DNA of 64,000 bases from Buxus sempervirens (taxonomy: Eukaryota; Streptophyta; Magnoliopsida; Buxales; Buxaceae): the NCBI GenBank assembly GCA_947561395.2, contig OX387185.1, forward strand, positions 39,690,602-39,754,601, in the 5' to 3' direction. The position numbers and the translations under genes are program-made. The notes beneath the pieces were generated by a model, which saw only the letters and a program-made list of their open reading frames with translations, was not told the origin of the DNA and did not search any database. Below are positions 11,191 through 22,968 of this stretch, piece after piece; the stretch's first letter is position 1; each line of letters starts with the position of its first letter.

Positions 11191-12333
11191 CCTAGCGCCC
11201 GGAGGTCGGCGCCTACCTTTTTAAGGCCGAATGGCCTATATTTTTTAAATTCCGAAAATACCCCTTGGACCCAGTGTATGTGATTTTCGTATATTTTGTG
11301 TATTTCATGATTTTTGACTGTGGGGTGACATTCTCAAACCGAACCAAATATGCCAATATGGTTTTCGGGTCACCCGGGAACCCAACATGGGACCCAGACC
11401 ACCCGGTCTGACTTGATTTCCAGTGGGCCCTCCAACGGGGCCCACCCAGCCCGAACCATTGAATCGTGCTTAAATAAGATAATCAAAGGAGCTGGGCAGG
11501 CCGGACCACTTGAGGCCCACCCAAGCCCTATGCGGGGCCTGCATGCTTAAATTAGGTCATGGTTTGGCCGGGACCAAGGGCAGGGCCTATCGGGCCCACC
11601 AAGCCCATTAACCAACTAAGGTTAGGGTTTCAAAACCCTAACTCAGGAAGTCTTGGGCTTTCAAGCCCAAGTCCAGGTAAAGGGCCCCAAGTCCAAATCC
11701 TGGCCCACTTTGGAAACTTAAGCAAGATAAATCTCAAATCATTTGGCAAACAACTGTGGGGCCCACTCAAGGGCCCACAAACAGTCCCGGCCCACTTGTG
11801 CATAGAAATCACTTAAATAACCAAACTGAATTTCAAAGTAAAATCAATTCACTTGAACCAAAGCCCAAAGGGTCTCTCAGGTTTAGACCGAGGCCCACCA
11901 AGGGACACGTGGGCTCAACCAAGCCCACCAAGGAACCCGTGGGCCTTCCAACGGGGCCCGCCCCATCAGACTCACACCACTTTAAGCTAAGAAAGATAAA
12001 ACCAAGTAAAGGGACCCACACCACTTTGGCGGTCCCGCTAGACTTAATCAAAATTACATGCTGGAATAGGAATTGGGTGAGTGAGAGACCAGAGTTGACT
12101 CAAACCAGGGAAACTTATGGGACCCGTCATTTGACGGGGTGGACTGGGGTGTCTACGGACTTCCCCAGACCGCAACCGAGAACCTACTTAGAATCTCAAG
12201 CCGCAGACCAAGCCTTAGTAGAAGAACTTAGGCACCCAGGTGTCCGCCTGCACCCCATCAGGCGGTGGCGACTCCAACATTCCCGAATTACCCTTTAGGA
12301 GACGCGCCTCGTCGTGCGACCATGCGCACAGCT

Positions 12334-12351
12334 TGGCGACTCCACTGGGGA
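12334..12351 (+). other. Primer binding site of element B
   Basis: TGGCGACTCCACTGGGGA starts three bases after the 5' LTR. It begins with TGG, complementary to a tRNA CCA end, and matches the A-element PBS except at two central bases. Tat/Ogre elements are reported to use tRNA-Arg; that assignment is from the family, not tested here. Confidence 0.85.
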
Positions 12352-14468
12352 CCTCTCAGCCCAATAGGACCCTTGGTTAGAATGAGTCAACCTAAGAGGG
12401 ATTTAGTCGATTTTAGGGTTTTACTACCTCGCTTAGTAAGACGTGGAATACACGCAATTGCGTATTCTGGGGAGTCCTGTCACAAGGACATGATAATCGC
12501 CTAAGGAAAGTGGGATTTAAGCGGTCCCCTGTGAACCCCCACTTACCTGGGGACTCTCCCGGGACCTCGTATTGCGTGCCAATTCTGCACCTTACTATAC
12601 GAGACGGTAAAAACTCCTTTGTCAACAAAATCCAGTCAAATCTCACCCGGTTAGACACCGCACTCAGCCCAACTGCACACAAGGGCACTCCACCACACCG
12701 TGGATGGATTTAATTTTCAATTTCGTGATAAACTGCGTGGGGTGACACGCACGAGGGGGGATGCGTGGATGATCCGACCCTGAATGAATGAGAGCGGATA
12801 CTGCATCTTCTTTTCCAAGACTTAGACCTCTCTAGCAGCCTACCCTTCTGATTCCTACGAACTGATCTTTGGGATGGTATTAGCATCTACACTCCCGTGG
12901 CTTGCCGGGGAAAGCAGGGTAAACCCATCCCCCCAGTTTTCTGGAGTCCATTAGCACCACAGGTTTTTTGCCGTGGCACGCGAGGATCCAGTACTGGTCC
13001 AGACCCTTGTAGGCTTATGTCTCGGGCTGGGTATCCTCCCCCACCTAACGTTTCTGAACAAACCGCGCTTGATATTGCGAGGGTGATATGAATGATGAAT
13101 ACAAAAGGAGTAAAATCAACTTAAAATCCAAGAGTCCATCAGGGGCAGCAACCCCCGCTTTTTGCATCCAACTGAGTAAACACTAGATCATGGGCTACCT
13201 CAGCCCTAATTTAGGAAACCTACCAAACTTTGATCAGGGGAACCACCCCAGATCCATGCATTGAGTCCTGTGTGCCGTGGGCCTTGACCCATTGAGTCCG
13301 CGGGAAGCACCCTGAGTCCGGATCAGTCTTTTTTAGCAGACGAAAGCCGGCCAGATCAGAAAGAGCAAACGAAAGCAGGCCAGATCAGAACAGGGGCAGT
13401 GAAACCCTAGATCTAGGACTTTTTGGCCTACCTTTTTAAAATCAATTGTACCCTGTCCTAGGGTTCCCAACAACCCCAGGATCGAACACTTTTCCAGCTT
13501 TTTAGGCTTTAAGTGATTTCGCCCTAGCTGGCAAGTTGTAACCAGTTCTTCAATCAGACAGCAGAGATCCTTCAGAACAGATGAAAAGACTAATTTGGAC
13601 TTGGATGCGCTTCCTTACACAAGTACGTCTAGGAGTCGTGCCTTCGCTGGCACCAACCCTTTTAGGACTGCACACACATTTCAATTTTGTTTGTGTTTTT
13701 TCCGTTTGGAGGACGTTAAGCCTTGCAATACTTGCCCTTACCGTCCTGCGCATGCATAAATCATTGGCACATCAAGTTGCACCAATTTCAAAATCAAAAC
13801 CATGCCAACACTTTTGGTCAAAACTGCTTTGAAAAATTGCACAAAAAGAATTTTCAAAATTTAATCGCCTCCGGGCGTACATCAAAGTGCCTCAGGGCAT
13901 ACATCAAACCGCCTCCGGGCGTACATCAAGCCGCCTTTCGAGGTGCAAATTGCTTTTCAAAAAAAACAGCTTTAAGTGGCCTCTGGGCCTACATCAAAAT
14001 CGTCTTTCATGACGTACATTTGTGAAGATCTCCCGTGACTCAGGATAAACCATTTTCCATGGTTATATCGGGCCATCACCCTGGAGAAACATCGAATTGC
14101 CTTTTTTGGCATACATTCCTTTTCAACCGGGGCAATGCCATCCATGGCATGACATTTGGAACCAATTCCAATGCCCCCCATTTTGCTTCCTCATAGCAAT
14201 AATTTCAAAATTTGCCAGTCTCGGCACGATTTCGGGTTTTACCGTCAAAACAGCAAAACCTCAAAACAAAAACAAAAAAAAAAGATTTCCAAAAATTTTC
14301 AAAGAATCATCGTGCCATAAACGGCACATTCCTAAAATTTTCAAAAAAAAAAAAAAATCCACTTGCCGTCTATGGCACCGAACCAATAAAATGTCTTCAA
14401 AAAAAAAAAATCACTTTGCCATCTGCGGCACCAAAACCAAGAGTCACTGTTAAAAATTTCCAAGCACA

Positions 14469-14868
14469 GCTACCCTTCTTGTACGTGAGATAGCACAGCT
14501 CAGGCTACCCTTCTCATGTGCAAGATAGCACAGCTTTCATACCTTTCAGCTACCCTTCTTGTACGTGAGATAGCACAGCTCAGGCTACCCTTCTCATGTG
14601 CAAGATAGCACAGCTTTCATACCTTTCAGCTACCCTTCTTGTACGTGAGATAGCACAGCTCAGGCTACCCTTCTCATGTGTAAGATAGCACAGCTTTCAT
14701 ACCTTTCAGCTACCCTTCTTGTACGTGAGATAGCACAGCTCAGGCTACCCTTCTCATGTGCAAGATAGCACAGCACTTTTACCTTCCAGCTACCCTTCTT
14801 GTACATGAGATAGCACAGCTCAGGCTACCCTTCTCATATGCAAGATAGCACAGCACAACCACCCTTGG
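14469..14868 (+). repeat. 80-bp tandem repeat, about five copies, in the leader of B
   Basis: The unit starts GCTACCCTTCTTGTACGTGA and holds two halves each ending GATAGCACAGCT. Copies begin at 14469, 14549, 14629 and so on, an exact 80-bp period, with decay in the last copy. It grades into the 82-bp array downstream, sharing GCTACCCTTC and GATAGCACAGCTTTC, so both come from one ancestral unit. Confidence 0.9.
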
Positions 14869-16215
14869 GCTACCCTTCCCATATACGGGATAGCACAGCT
14901 TTCAAGAAGGCCATATACGGCATCCACCCTTGGGCTACCCTTCCCACATACGGGATAGCACAGCTTTCAAGAAGGCCATATACGGCATCTACCCTTGGGC
15001 TACCCTTCCCACATACGGGATAGCACAGCTTTCAAGATGTTTCTTTTTCATGTATAGCCATATACGGCGTCTACCCTTGGGCTACCCTTCCCACATACGG
15101 GATAGCACAGCTTTCAATATGTTTCTTTTTCATGTATAGCCATATACGGCGTCCACCCTTCGGCTACCCTTCTCACATACGGGATAGCATAGCTTTCAAG
15201 ATGTTTCTTTTTCATATATAGCCATATACGGCATCCACCCTTGGCTACCCTTCCCACATACGGGATAGCACAGCTTTCAAGATGTTTCTTTTTCATGTAT
15301 AGCCATATACGGCGTCTACCCTTGGGCTACCCTTCCCACATACGGGATAGCACAGCTTTCAAGATGTTTCTTTTTCATGTATAGCCATATACGGCGTCCA
15401 CCCTTGGGCTACCCTTCTCACATACGGAATAGCACAGCTTTCAAGATGTTTCTTTTTCATATATAGCCATATACGGCATCCACCCTTGGGCTACCCTTCC
15501 CACATACGGGATAGCACAGCTTTCAAGATGTTTCTTTTTCATGTATAGCCATATACGGCGTCTACCCTTGGGCTACCCTTCCCATATACGGGATAGCACA
15601 GCTTTCAAGATGTTTCTTTTTCATGGATAGCCATATACGGCATTCACCCTTGGGCTACCCTTCCCACATACGGGATAGCACAGCTTTCAAAATGTTTCTT
15701 TTTCATGTATAGCCATATACGGCATTCACCCTTGGGCTACCCTTCCCACATACGGGATAACACAGCTTTCAAGATGTTTCTTTTTCATGTATAGCCATAT
15801 ACGGCATCCACCCTTGGGCTACCCTTCCCATATACGGGATAGCACAGCTTCCAAGATGTTTCTTTTTCATGTATAGCCATATACGGCGTCTACCCTTGGG
15901 CTACCCTTCCCATATACGGGATAGCACAGCTTTCAAGATATTTCTTTTTCCTGTATAGCCATATACGACGTCTACCCTTGGGCTACCCTTCTCACATACA
16001 GGATAGCACAGCTTTCAAGATGTTTCTTTTTCATGTATAGCCATATACGGCATCCACCCTTGGGCTACCCTTCCCATATACGGGATAGCACAGCTTTCAA
16101 AATATTTCTTTTTCATGTATAGCCATATACGGCGTCTACCCTTGGGCTACCCTTGCCAGTCCTTGGCATAGCACAGCTTTCAAGACGTTTCCTTTTCATG
16201 CATAGCCACATACGG
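14869..16215 (+). repeat. 82-bp tandem repeat, about 15 copies, in the leader of B
   Basis: The unit contains GATGTTTCTTTTTCATGTAT, then GCCATATACGGC, then TACCCTTGGGCTACCC, then TCCCACATACGGGA, then TAGCACAGCTTTCAA. Adjacent copies at 15036 and 15118 give an exact 82-bp period. The first two units are shorter. Each unit carries two short inverted repeats (GCC..GGC and TCCC..GGGA), both around an ATATAC or ACATAC loop. Confidence 0.92.
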
Positions 16216-16507
16216 CGTTTGTCACGCATGGTCGCAGCGCTGTCTGCAGTGCAAAGATTCCTTGTCACCACTCACAGCACCAGCACAAAGCAAAGTTTAC
16301 CTTTAAAAAAAAAAAAAAACACCACTTTTCTACCACACACGGCACTTTAAACCACGGCTGCCCTCGCACAGGAGCAGACCATTTTCGGAAGAAACTAACA
16401 TGTTGCTTGTTTGTCCTTCCTTTTGTTCTTATTTTTGTAACCCCAAGGTTGAAAGTGGTGCAACCATTGCCAATCGGAGCCCGTATCTGCTGAGATCTCG
16501 TGCAAGG

Positions 16508-18084
16508 ATGAACCCAGAAGAGCCACCTGTACCTCAGCCACTAGTACCACAACCTCCAGCACCGCAACAACCCCTGCCTCAGCGCCAGATTGAGGATGAG
16601 CCTGTGATTGTCCACCTAACACAGCAGATGGGGCAAATCACCCAACTACTCCAGAGTTTGGTCAGGCAAATGCCGCAACCAGTTATCCCGCAACCTCAAG
16701 GAGAACCGCAAGCATTGCCACAGGCACCGCCAGGGCCACCACATGCCCCGCCGGTACCTATCCATCTCATGCCTCCACAGGCTCTCCCTCCACAAGTTCC
16801 ACCTCCGGCGGTGCCACAAGGCCAACAGCTGCATCAGCCACCTCCTGAAGAAGCATTACATCTTCCGCACATCCCGGAGATAAACCAGGAAGAAGAGGAG
16901 GAATGGCATAGACAGAGGGTCGAGCTAAGGGGCATCTCGCCTGAACTTAGTGCCACGATCAAAGACCTCAGGGCGGAATGGCAAGAGATAAAAAGAGGGG
17001 CAATGCTAGGTAGGATGACAGTTGACAATTTCTGTTTCTTCCCTGACATGCGACTCCCGGCAAAGTTTAGGTGTCCTGACTTTGAAAAATTCGACGGGAC
17101 TGGCTGCCCCACTGCACACTTGAGATCATACTGTGGAGCCATGATGGGGTACAACAGGGATGAGCGTTGATGATACAGCTATTCCAGAGATCCTTGACCG
17201 GGCAAGCACATCGTTGGTTTTCCACCCTGAGCCCTACACAGATCCGAACTTGGTCAGACCTGGCACACCTCTTCACTGAGCAGTTCAGGTTTAATTCCGA
17301 GGTTGTACCTACAAGGATGGAACTAATGAGAATGAGCAAGAAAGCAGGCGAGATAATCCGGGATTATGCTCGAAGATGGCGCGAACATGCAATGATGTTG
17401 CGCCCGCCACTGACAGAGGAAGAGATGGCCAGCCTATTCATCTCAACCCTGGGGCAACCATACTACTCTCACATGATTGGCCAGCAAGCTACAAGCTTTA
17501 GTGCTTTGGTCCAAATCGCCGATAGGGTTGAGGGCGGCATCAAAGCAGGATTGATAGAGGCAGGGTCACCTGGGGCAATGGCAAGAAGGCCAGTGAATGG
17601 AGGCAAGAGGACTGAAGGGCAAAAGGACGTGGCAAGCGTTGACGCTGCACAGGGGCAGCAGCCACTCCACCTGCAAGGAGGGTCACATCCACATGGCACA
17701 GGGCCTACCGGGTCGGTGCCGCCACAGGGTGCACGAAGGGAAGATCGGAGACAGAGGGTATTCGCGCCGCTTCCCTATACAATGGCAGAGCTTCTTCCTA
17801 CATTGTTGAAGGGGGGCTATGTAAGGTTGATAACGCCCAACCCGAATGCAGCGTTGAACAGGAACTATGACCCCAAGGCAATTTGTGAATATCACATGGG
17901 GTCACCGGGGCATGCCACTAATCAGTGTTGGGCCCTTCGGCATGCAATCCAAGATCTGATTGATGCCAGAAGAATCACAGTGGACCCTCCTGCTCCTGCC
18001 AGAACACCACCAGCCGCCGTATATGTGAACCCTCTCCCGGATCACAGCAAGGGGGCATCCTCCAGTGGCATAGCTGAGAAGTGA
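16508..18084 (+). pseudogene. gag of element B, frameshifted
   Basis: Gag forms the cytoplasmic particle that packages element RNA. Frame 1 starts at ATG 16508 (MNPEEPPVPQ) with a Pro/Gln-rich N-terminus, then the conserved block LPAKFRCPDFEKFDGTGCP, and stops at TGA 17168-17170. The next frame takes over at once with IQLFQRSLTG and runs to 18084. Element A has the same two blocks in one uninterrupted frame, so a single-base deletion near 17167 explains the break. The C-terminal part has the zinc-knuckle-like CEYHMGSPGHATNQC (Cys-His-His-Cys) and ends soon after, with no protease following. The stop after IAEK at 18084 looks like the natural end of a gag-only frame. Confidence 0.88.
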
Positions 18085-20682
18085 GCTGCGGGGCACAACC
18101 AACTCCCAAGAATCCAAAATCTACACCGGACGCGATCCCACGCCAAGTCCGCCGTTCCCAGGCTAAGTTTGAATTTACTTTTTGCATCAACCGTTCCTGG
18201 TGATGGGTCATTCTGTACATATTTTTACATGCTTTCGCTTTCATGCAAACTTTTGTAAAAAAACCTTTTGAAAAAAAAAACACAGAAGAAAATACTTTTT
18301 GAAAAAAAATGGCAAGTGCTCAGGTCGATGATGACATCCTTCTGAGACCGCATTTTTTGGCACGACCATGATCATGGAAAAATGCTAAGTCGCTCAAAGG
18401 TGTCTTCAGCTGGGTGCAACATACTGCTCCCATGAGAACCTTGACTGAGCCAAAGGCAATCTCTCCTGATCCATGCCTTGATTTTCCTCCCAAACCTATC
18501 TTTAACCGGGGCAAAATGATCCTTGAGAGAAAGAAAAAAAAAGGAAAAAAAGAAAAGTGAAAGTGCTAGAACCAGCTAAGGGGCCAAGGCCGACTTTAAC
18601 ATCACGTCTTTAAGAAAGGATGAGAGGCCGTCCTTCATGAATCCTGAATCTTAAGAATCGTTAGTCAAAACACTTTGGGCTTGATCGTACTATTCAAATA
18701 CCCGTGTTGTGTCTAGCCACCCCACACCGGGACAAAGCTAAGAAAGAAAATAAAATGGATGAATAGATTTTTGAATAAATTTGCATGAATATTTCAACCA
18801 AGTTGTCACAACTTCTGCAAAAGGATGAAAGGCCATCTTTGCTTTATTTTCCCAGTTTCAAAGTCATATCTCTAGTCAAACCATTTTGAGCCTAACTTTC
18901 TTTCTTCTAACCCACTGAGTCATGAGCCCTAAATATGGCGCTTGATAAAGAAGAAAAGAGACAGGGATGAGCAAGAACAAAGGAAAAAGAAGAGAAAGCA
19001 GAAAATAAACCGGGGCATGCTAGTCAAAGTAAAAAGCTAAGATGACCCCAGAGCAAGGAAAAAGAAAAGTAAAAATGCTAGAGGAAAAAGTGAAAGTCAC
19101 AAAAGGCCTAAAGAAGGAAAAAATGAAAGTCGGTGAACAGGTATTGGCAAAGCCCAAGCAGTCAAGAAAAGGGTAGGACATGACTTGACCCATTTGCAAA
19201 AGACTTTGAGCCATATTCCCTTCCTTTCATAAACCAAAAACCTCAGCCTACGTTTCGTCCCATCAAAAAGTCCTCTCTGATTGCAGAGGATGTGACAATT
19301 GAATTCATGCAGATCTATAATGAAGGAATCTAAAAAGAAAAATGAGCTTTGGCGAGACACAAAGTAAGACCTGAAAATGAAAAGAAAAGAATTTGAGCCT
19401 TATATCCCTTCATTTCTCAGATTTAAAACCAAGCCTATGTTTCGTCCTAATATGAAGACCTCTCTGATCTAGGGGACATGATGCACAAAAGTTGGCCAAA
19501 GTCCCTAAAGCTGGGGCAAGCACTAACCCAAGGGAAAAGACAAAGGGAAAACCCTCAATAGCAAGATCCTGAAACCACCCTAAATGATTGGGTCAAGGTG
19601 AGAGAAACCAAAACTGGGAAAGGGAAAACACTCCTTGAGACATTCCCCACCTTCTAAACTTTTACAAAACCACTGAGAGCCAATGACAGGCATAGGTCAA
19701 AAATTTCATGGAGATACGTGTCAAACCACACCGTCCCAAAACACTTTAAGCTGACAAGGCAAATCACCATGGTCATTGGTCCTGCCATTCCTTTTGAAGC
19801 ACTTGTACAAGAATTCTGAAAAAGCTTTTGAAAAAAATATATTTCACTTCAGTCATGTGCACTCGCACACACAATAAAACCAAATAAGCCACAAGTGCTT
19901 ATAGTGTGAATTTCAGATACCTCACCATGTTGTGAGAATTCTGCAGGCCCAGGCGAGGCAGGAAAAAACCAGATAATATCAAGAAGCATCCTCAAGTTGG
20001 AAGGAAAGGAAAGAAAAGAAAGAAGACAAGAAAAGCAAAGCGGAGGAAAGCAAGGCGGTAGTCCAACGCACACCAAGAGGGGGTTTGCAAAAAGCTCACC
20101 TGTCCCCTGCGGGTTCTTTCCCAAATAAAGAATCCCCAGATCCCCAGCGGAGAACCGTCCAAAGGTCAAGCAAGCTCACGATCAAGAAGAGAAGGCGTAT
20201 TCTGAAGACAAATGGGCAAATTGGCCCCTCATGTAATTTTCGATTTCCCACTTTTGTAAGTAGAGTAGGACAGGTGTGTGAGTCCCCTTGAGGCACCGGA
20301 CAGCGCCAGGAGCACCTCCTCACCAAGAGCACCTCCTCCTTCCTTCCTCCTTCCGTTCCTTGGCCCACCTCCAACCCCCAAGGTTTGAAAGAGAAAAAAA
20401 AGAAGAGAAAAAAAAAGAAAAAAAATGTGTTTACATCCTCACTGAAATCTGAAAATTGCATCCTCACTGAAATCTGAGAAGCTGAATCATCCAGAAAACC
20501 CAAAACCGGAAAGGTGCTAATCACCACCTATTCCAAAGAACCCAAACCCGGAAAGGTGCTAATCACCACCTTTTCCCCAGAACCAGAATCTAGAAAAGGT
20601 GCTAATCACCACCTATTTCTAAGAACCAGAACCGGGAAAGGTACCACACGCATGACCAGCTTGCGTTAATGTGCTTTGTCCC
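18085..20682 (+). other. 3' noncoding region of element B, left of the A insertion
   Basis: Purine-rich, no conserved frame. Parts of 19200-19480 (TTTCATAAACC, CGTTTCGTCC, CCTCTCTGAT) match, in reverse complement, the 3' noncoding DNA of element A around 24590-24680. This shows that the two elements share more than gag. Ends at the target duplication GTCCC (20678-20682) of element A. Confidence 0.7.
20503..20645 (+). repeat. Short tandem hairpin repeat in B
   Basis: Three full and one partial copies of a ~48-bp unit centred on AAAGGTGCTAATCACCACCT, where AAAGGTG and CACCTTT can pair as a 7-bp stem. The array ends about 40 bp before the insertion point of element A. Confidence 0.8.
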
Positions 20683-22559
20683 TGTGAGACATGGGAAAAA
20701 ATCACCGGAGTGATCGTCCCTCCGTCAACAAACGGGCTCAACGCAAAAATTGGGAGAGTCGCCACCATTCATGATTTTGGGGTGAGAATGGACACCAAAG
20801 ATTCAAAAGTAGGCAAAAATAGCCAAAAGACAAATTCTAGAATAAAAATAACCCTACTTGAAAATCAAATCCAGAGATGGGTAAGGGGATTAGATTATGA
20901 ACGGGGGAAGGTGTTAGGCACCCCCATTCATCCACATGAAGTGGTTGCCAAGTGTATGTTCATGCAAAAAATAAAGTAAGAAAGCTTGCTAAAAATCATA
21001 GAAAACCTTGAAAAAGGATTAATGTATGATATTTTCACATGAAGATCTAAATAGATTTTAGATCCTCTCTTATGTCAATATTATTTCTGGAATATCTCAA
21101 AAGATGGAAATCAAAGCACAAGTTGCTCAAAACCAAGTTAAATCAAATTCGGAAAATTTGGTAAAAAGTATACCATTTGCCTTGAAATCATTCAAATCTA
21201 ATTCTAAATTGACCCAAACCAAATCCATTTGAAAGATTAGGGTAAACAAGAGTCTCATGCAAAATTTCACTTCATTCCGATGAAAAATCTAGGAGTTATG
21301 CTCCTTTGAAGTTGCTGTTGGGGATTTTTAAAAGTGGTAAGTGGGCAACTTTGGAAAATTGTCTAGAAAAATCCACTGCATAAAAGTCCACGAAATTTGG
21401 TGTGATTGAAGTTTGTATGGCCATCTTTCCATAGAAACTAGCCTCATACAAAAATCCCTTCGGATGTGCCTTGGGTGGTATCCCGAACAGGCCCCGAAGA
21501 TCACAGATTTACCCAGAAAAATGCAAATGAGCAGTTCTGAGTAAATCGGCTACCAATAATTCAAATGGAATCCAAAAATTATGAAACCAACTGGATTTGA
21601 AAATAGACTCATAAAGGAGTACTCAGAAACAAAAATCACTCGAATCGGACTTAAATCGAACACATGGCGGTCCGTCGAAGTGACAAGTTCTGTACTTGGA
21701 CCTGAACTGTCCACTTAACTTCGACAGAGCAGTGTCAAAAATCGGCTAAATAGAAATTCATGAAATTTGGTGGACATAAACTAGACAGCCTCACCTTTCC
21801 CATGGTTCTGGAATCGCCCCAAAATTCATCCGGATGATGAAGTTACGGACGTCCGAAGTAAGGGTACAGGTGCTGTCAAGTTAAGCCACTTTTGAAGAAA
21901 ATCAAATCCGAAAATTGATAAAAAGTGTGTGATTCGTGTGACATGAATCCAAAACCTTTGAAAAACATTTAAAAATATTCCAGAATTGATTTAGGCCATT
22001 TATTTGAGATTTATCACAATAAATGCAATAAACCCCCAATACGAGCCTATCCCGTCAAAATAGTGTAATATGTGTGCAAAGTGAAAACCCAAGCAAGATC
22101 CATACACATGCATATAGATTCAACAAAATAGGTTCTAGCATAGCCTAGGGTTCCGTTCCATTATCGTTTCCCTCTGTTCTCTTTAAGATAATCAAGGGTA
22201 CTTTGAATATGGAACGGTTTACAATCAATCAAAAGCCTTATACTACATGGGTTCTAGCACTAGGGTCAATCCCCAGTCTCGTTTCTCCTAGATCCGCCTT
22301 CACGTTTTACGGCTAGGGGAGTCTTGAGATACTTTGAGCCGGGGAAGGATTTCCACACATACAAACAAGGCTTTACACTACAGAAAGGTAGAAGAAGAGA
22401 TCTAGATCTAGGAATGTAAAGACAGAAAATAAAAAGAAAAGTTGAGGCTTACCTGAGTGCTGGAGGCGATTCCACAGCGGTTTTCTTCTTCTCTTGGAGT
22501 TCTTCTTTGCGAGAATTCAAAACAAGAGTTGTGTGCCATTTGCTCAAGGAGGAGGCTCC

Positions 22560-22567
22560 TATTTATA
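22560..22567 (-). promoter_or_regulatory. Putative TATA box in the 3' LTR of A
   Basis: TATAAATA on the minus strand within GCCTATAAATAGGAGCC, about 390 nt from the LTR start. The same motif and context occurs in the 5' LTR and in solo LTRs C' (near 42712) and C (near 47840), which supports function. Confidence 0.7.
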
Positions 22568-22724
22568 GGCAAGGGCTAAGGTCATTGGTAGACACAACTT
22601 AATGTCTAGAACCCCTCCAACCTAAACCCTAAGGTTATTTCCGCGATTTCCCCTCATTTAATGAGGGACATGATGGTAAAAGTGAAAAGCTCTCGGAAAA
22701 CCCTAATTTTGAGCAAACTTAAGG

Positions 22725-22866
22725 TATCCGGTATATCAGACCGGATAACAAAGGGCCTTAAGGTATCCGGTACATGGTACCGGATACGCTAAGGCTCACA
22801 CGTATCCGGTATGACTATCCGGATACGGGAAAGGGTACTTGTATCCGGATACTCAATCCGGATACA
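22725..22866. repeat. TATCCGG/CCGGATA inverted-repeat cluster in U3 of A (3' LTR copy)
   Basis: About ten copies of TATCCGG or its complement in 142 bp, several arranged as near-palindromes (TATCCGGATAC; GTATCCGG..CCGGATAC). It lies 160-310 bp upstream of the TATA box in the minus-strand sense. An identical copy is at 37533-37674 in the 5' LTR, and a looser cluster is at 33826-33930 in the leader. Confidence 0.85.
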
Positions 22867-22959
22867 GGTAAAAGTTTATTTTCTTCAAATTCTGTGCTGG
22901 CTTTCCAGGAGATAATGATTTTTGATGATTGTTTGTGCAATTTGGGGTGTCTACAACTG

Positions 22960-22968
22960 CCCCTCTTT
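22960..22968 (-). other. Polypurine tract of element A
   Basis: Minus-strand AAAGAGGGG, followed by CAGT and then the 3' LTR start TGTAGAC. Position and composition are those of the primer for plus-strand DNA synthesis. Confidence 0.8.

Larger units (their letters stand above)
9138..12330 (+). repeat. 5' LTR of element B (3193 bp)
   Basis: Starts TGTAAGCACCCAAATTTTGA and ends CGACCATGCGCACA, directly followed by the PBS. It contains two ~130-bp internal near-repeats (about 9313-9440 and 9461-9590, each with GATTCC..CGCAACTGAGTTTGC), a TATA box at 10013, and an 11-bp minisatellite. The GC-rich frames seen across it (for example 9939-10349 and 11756-12298) recur in the other LTR but match no protein family and are not called genes. 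Confidence 0.93.
12352..16507 (+). other. Untranslated leader of element B, rich in short inverted repeats
   Basis: About 4.1 kb between PBS and gag without a conserved frame. It holds a ~23-bp repeat at about 13866-13995 with GCCTCCGGGCGTACATCAA, then degenerate units built around short inverted repeats such as TGCCGTCTATGGCA, and the large tandem arrays at 14469-16215. The gag start at 16508 is preceded by an A-rich region and by RSRAR codons that may belong to a longer N-terminus. Confidence 0.75.
20683..22955 (-). repeat. 3' LTR of element A
   Basis: Minus-strand ends are TGTAGACACCCCAAATTGCA and GTCTCACA. It differs from the 5' LTR at positions near 20729-20731 (two), 20840, 21745 and 22290. 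It contains a TATA box (22560-22567) and the TATCCGG cluster (22725-22866) upstream of it, so U3 is about 390 bp and R plus U5 is long. Confidence 0.95.

Noticed and set aside
11756..12298. 180-codon frame, repeated at 40404-40946
   Set aside because: Also LTR sequence of B; composition follows the GGCCCAC-rich DNA and there is no recognisable domain.
12334..12351. tRNA-like sequence after the LTR
   Set aside because: Only 18 bases complementary to a tRNA end; it is a primer binding site and no cloverleaf is present.
14469..16215. Regular repeat array that could suggest a CRISPR
   Set aside because: Repeats are contiguous with no unique spacers and lie in a plant retrotransposon leader.
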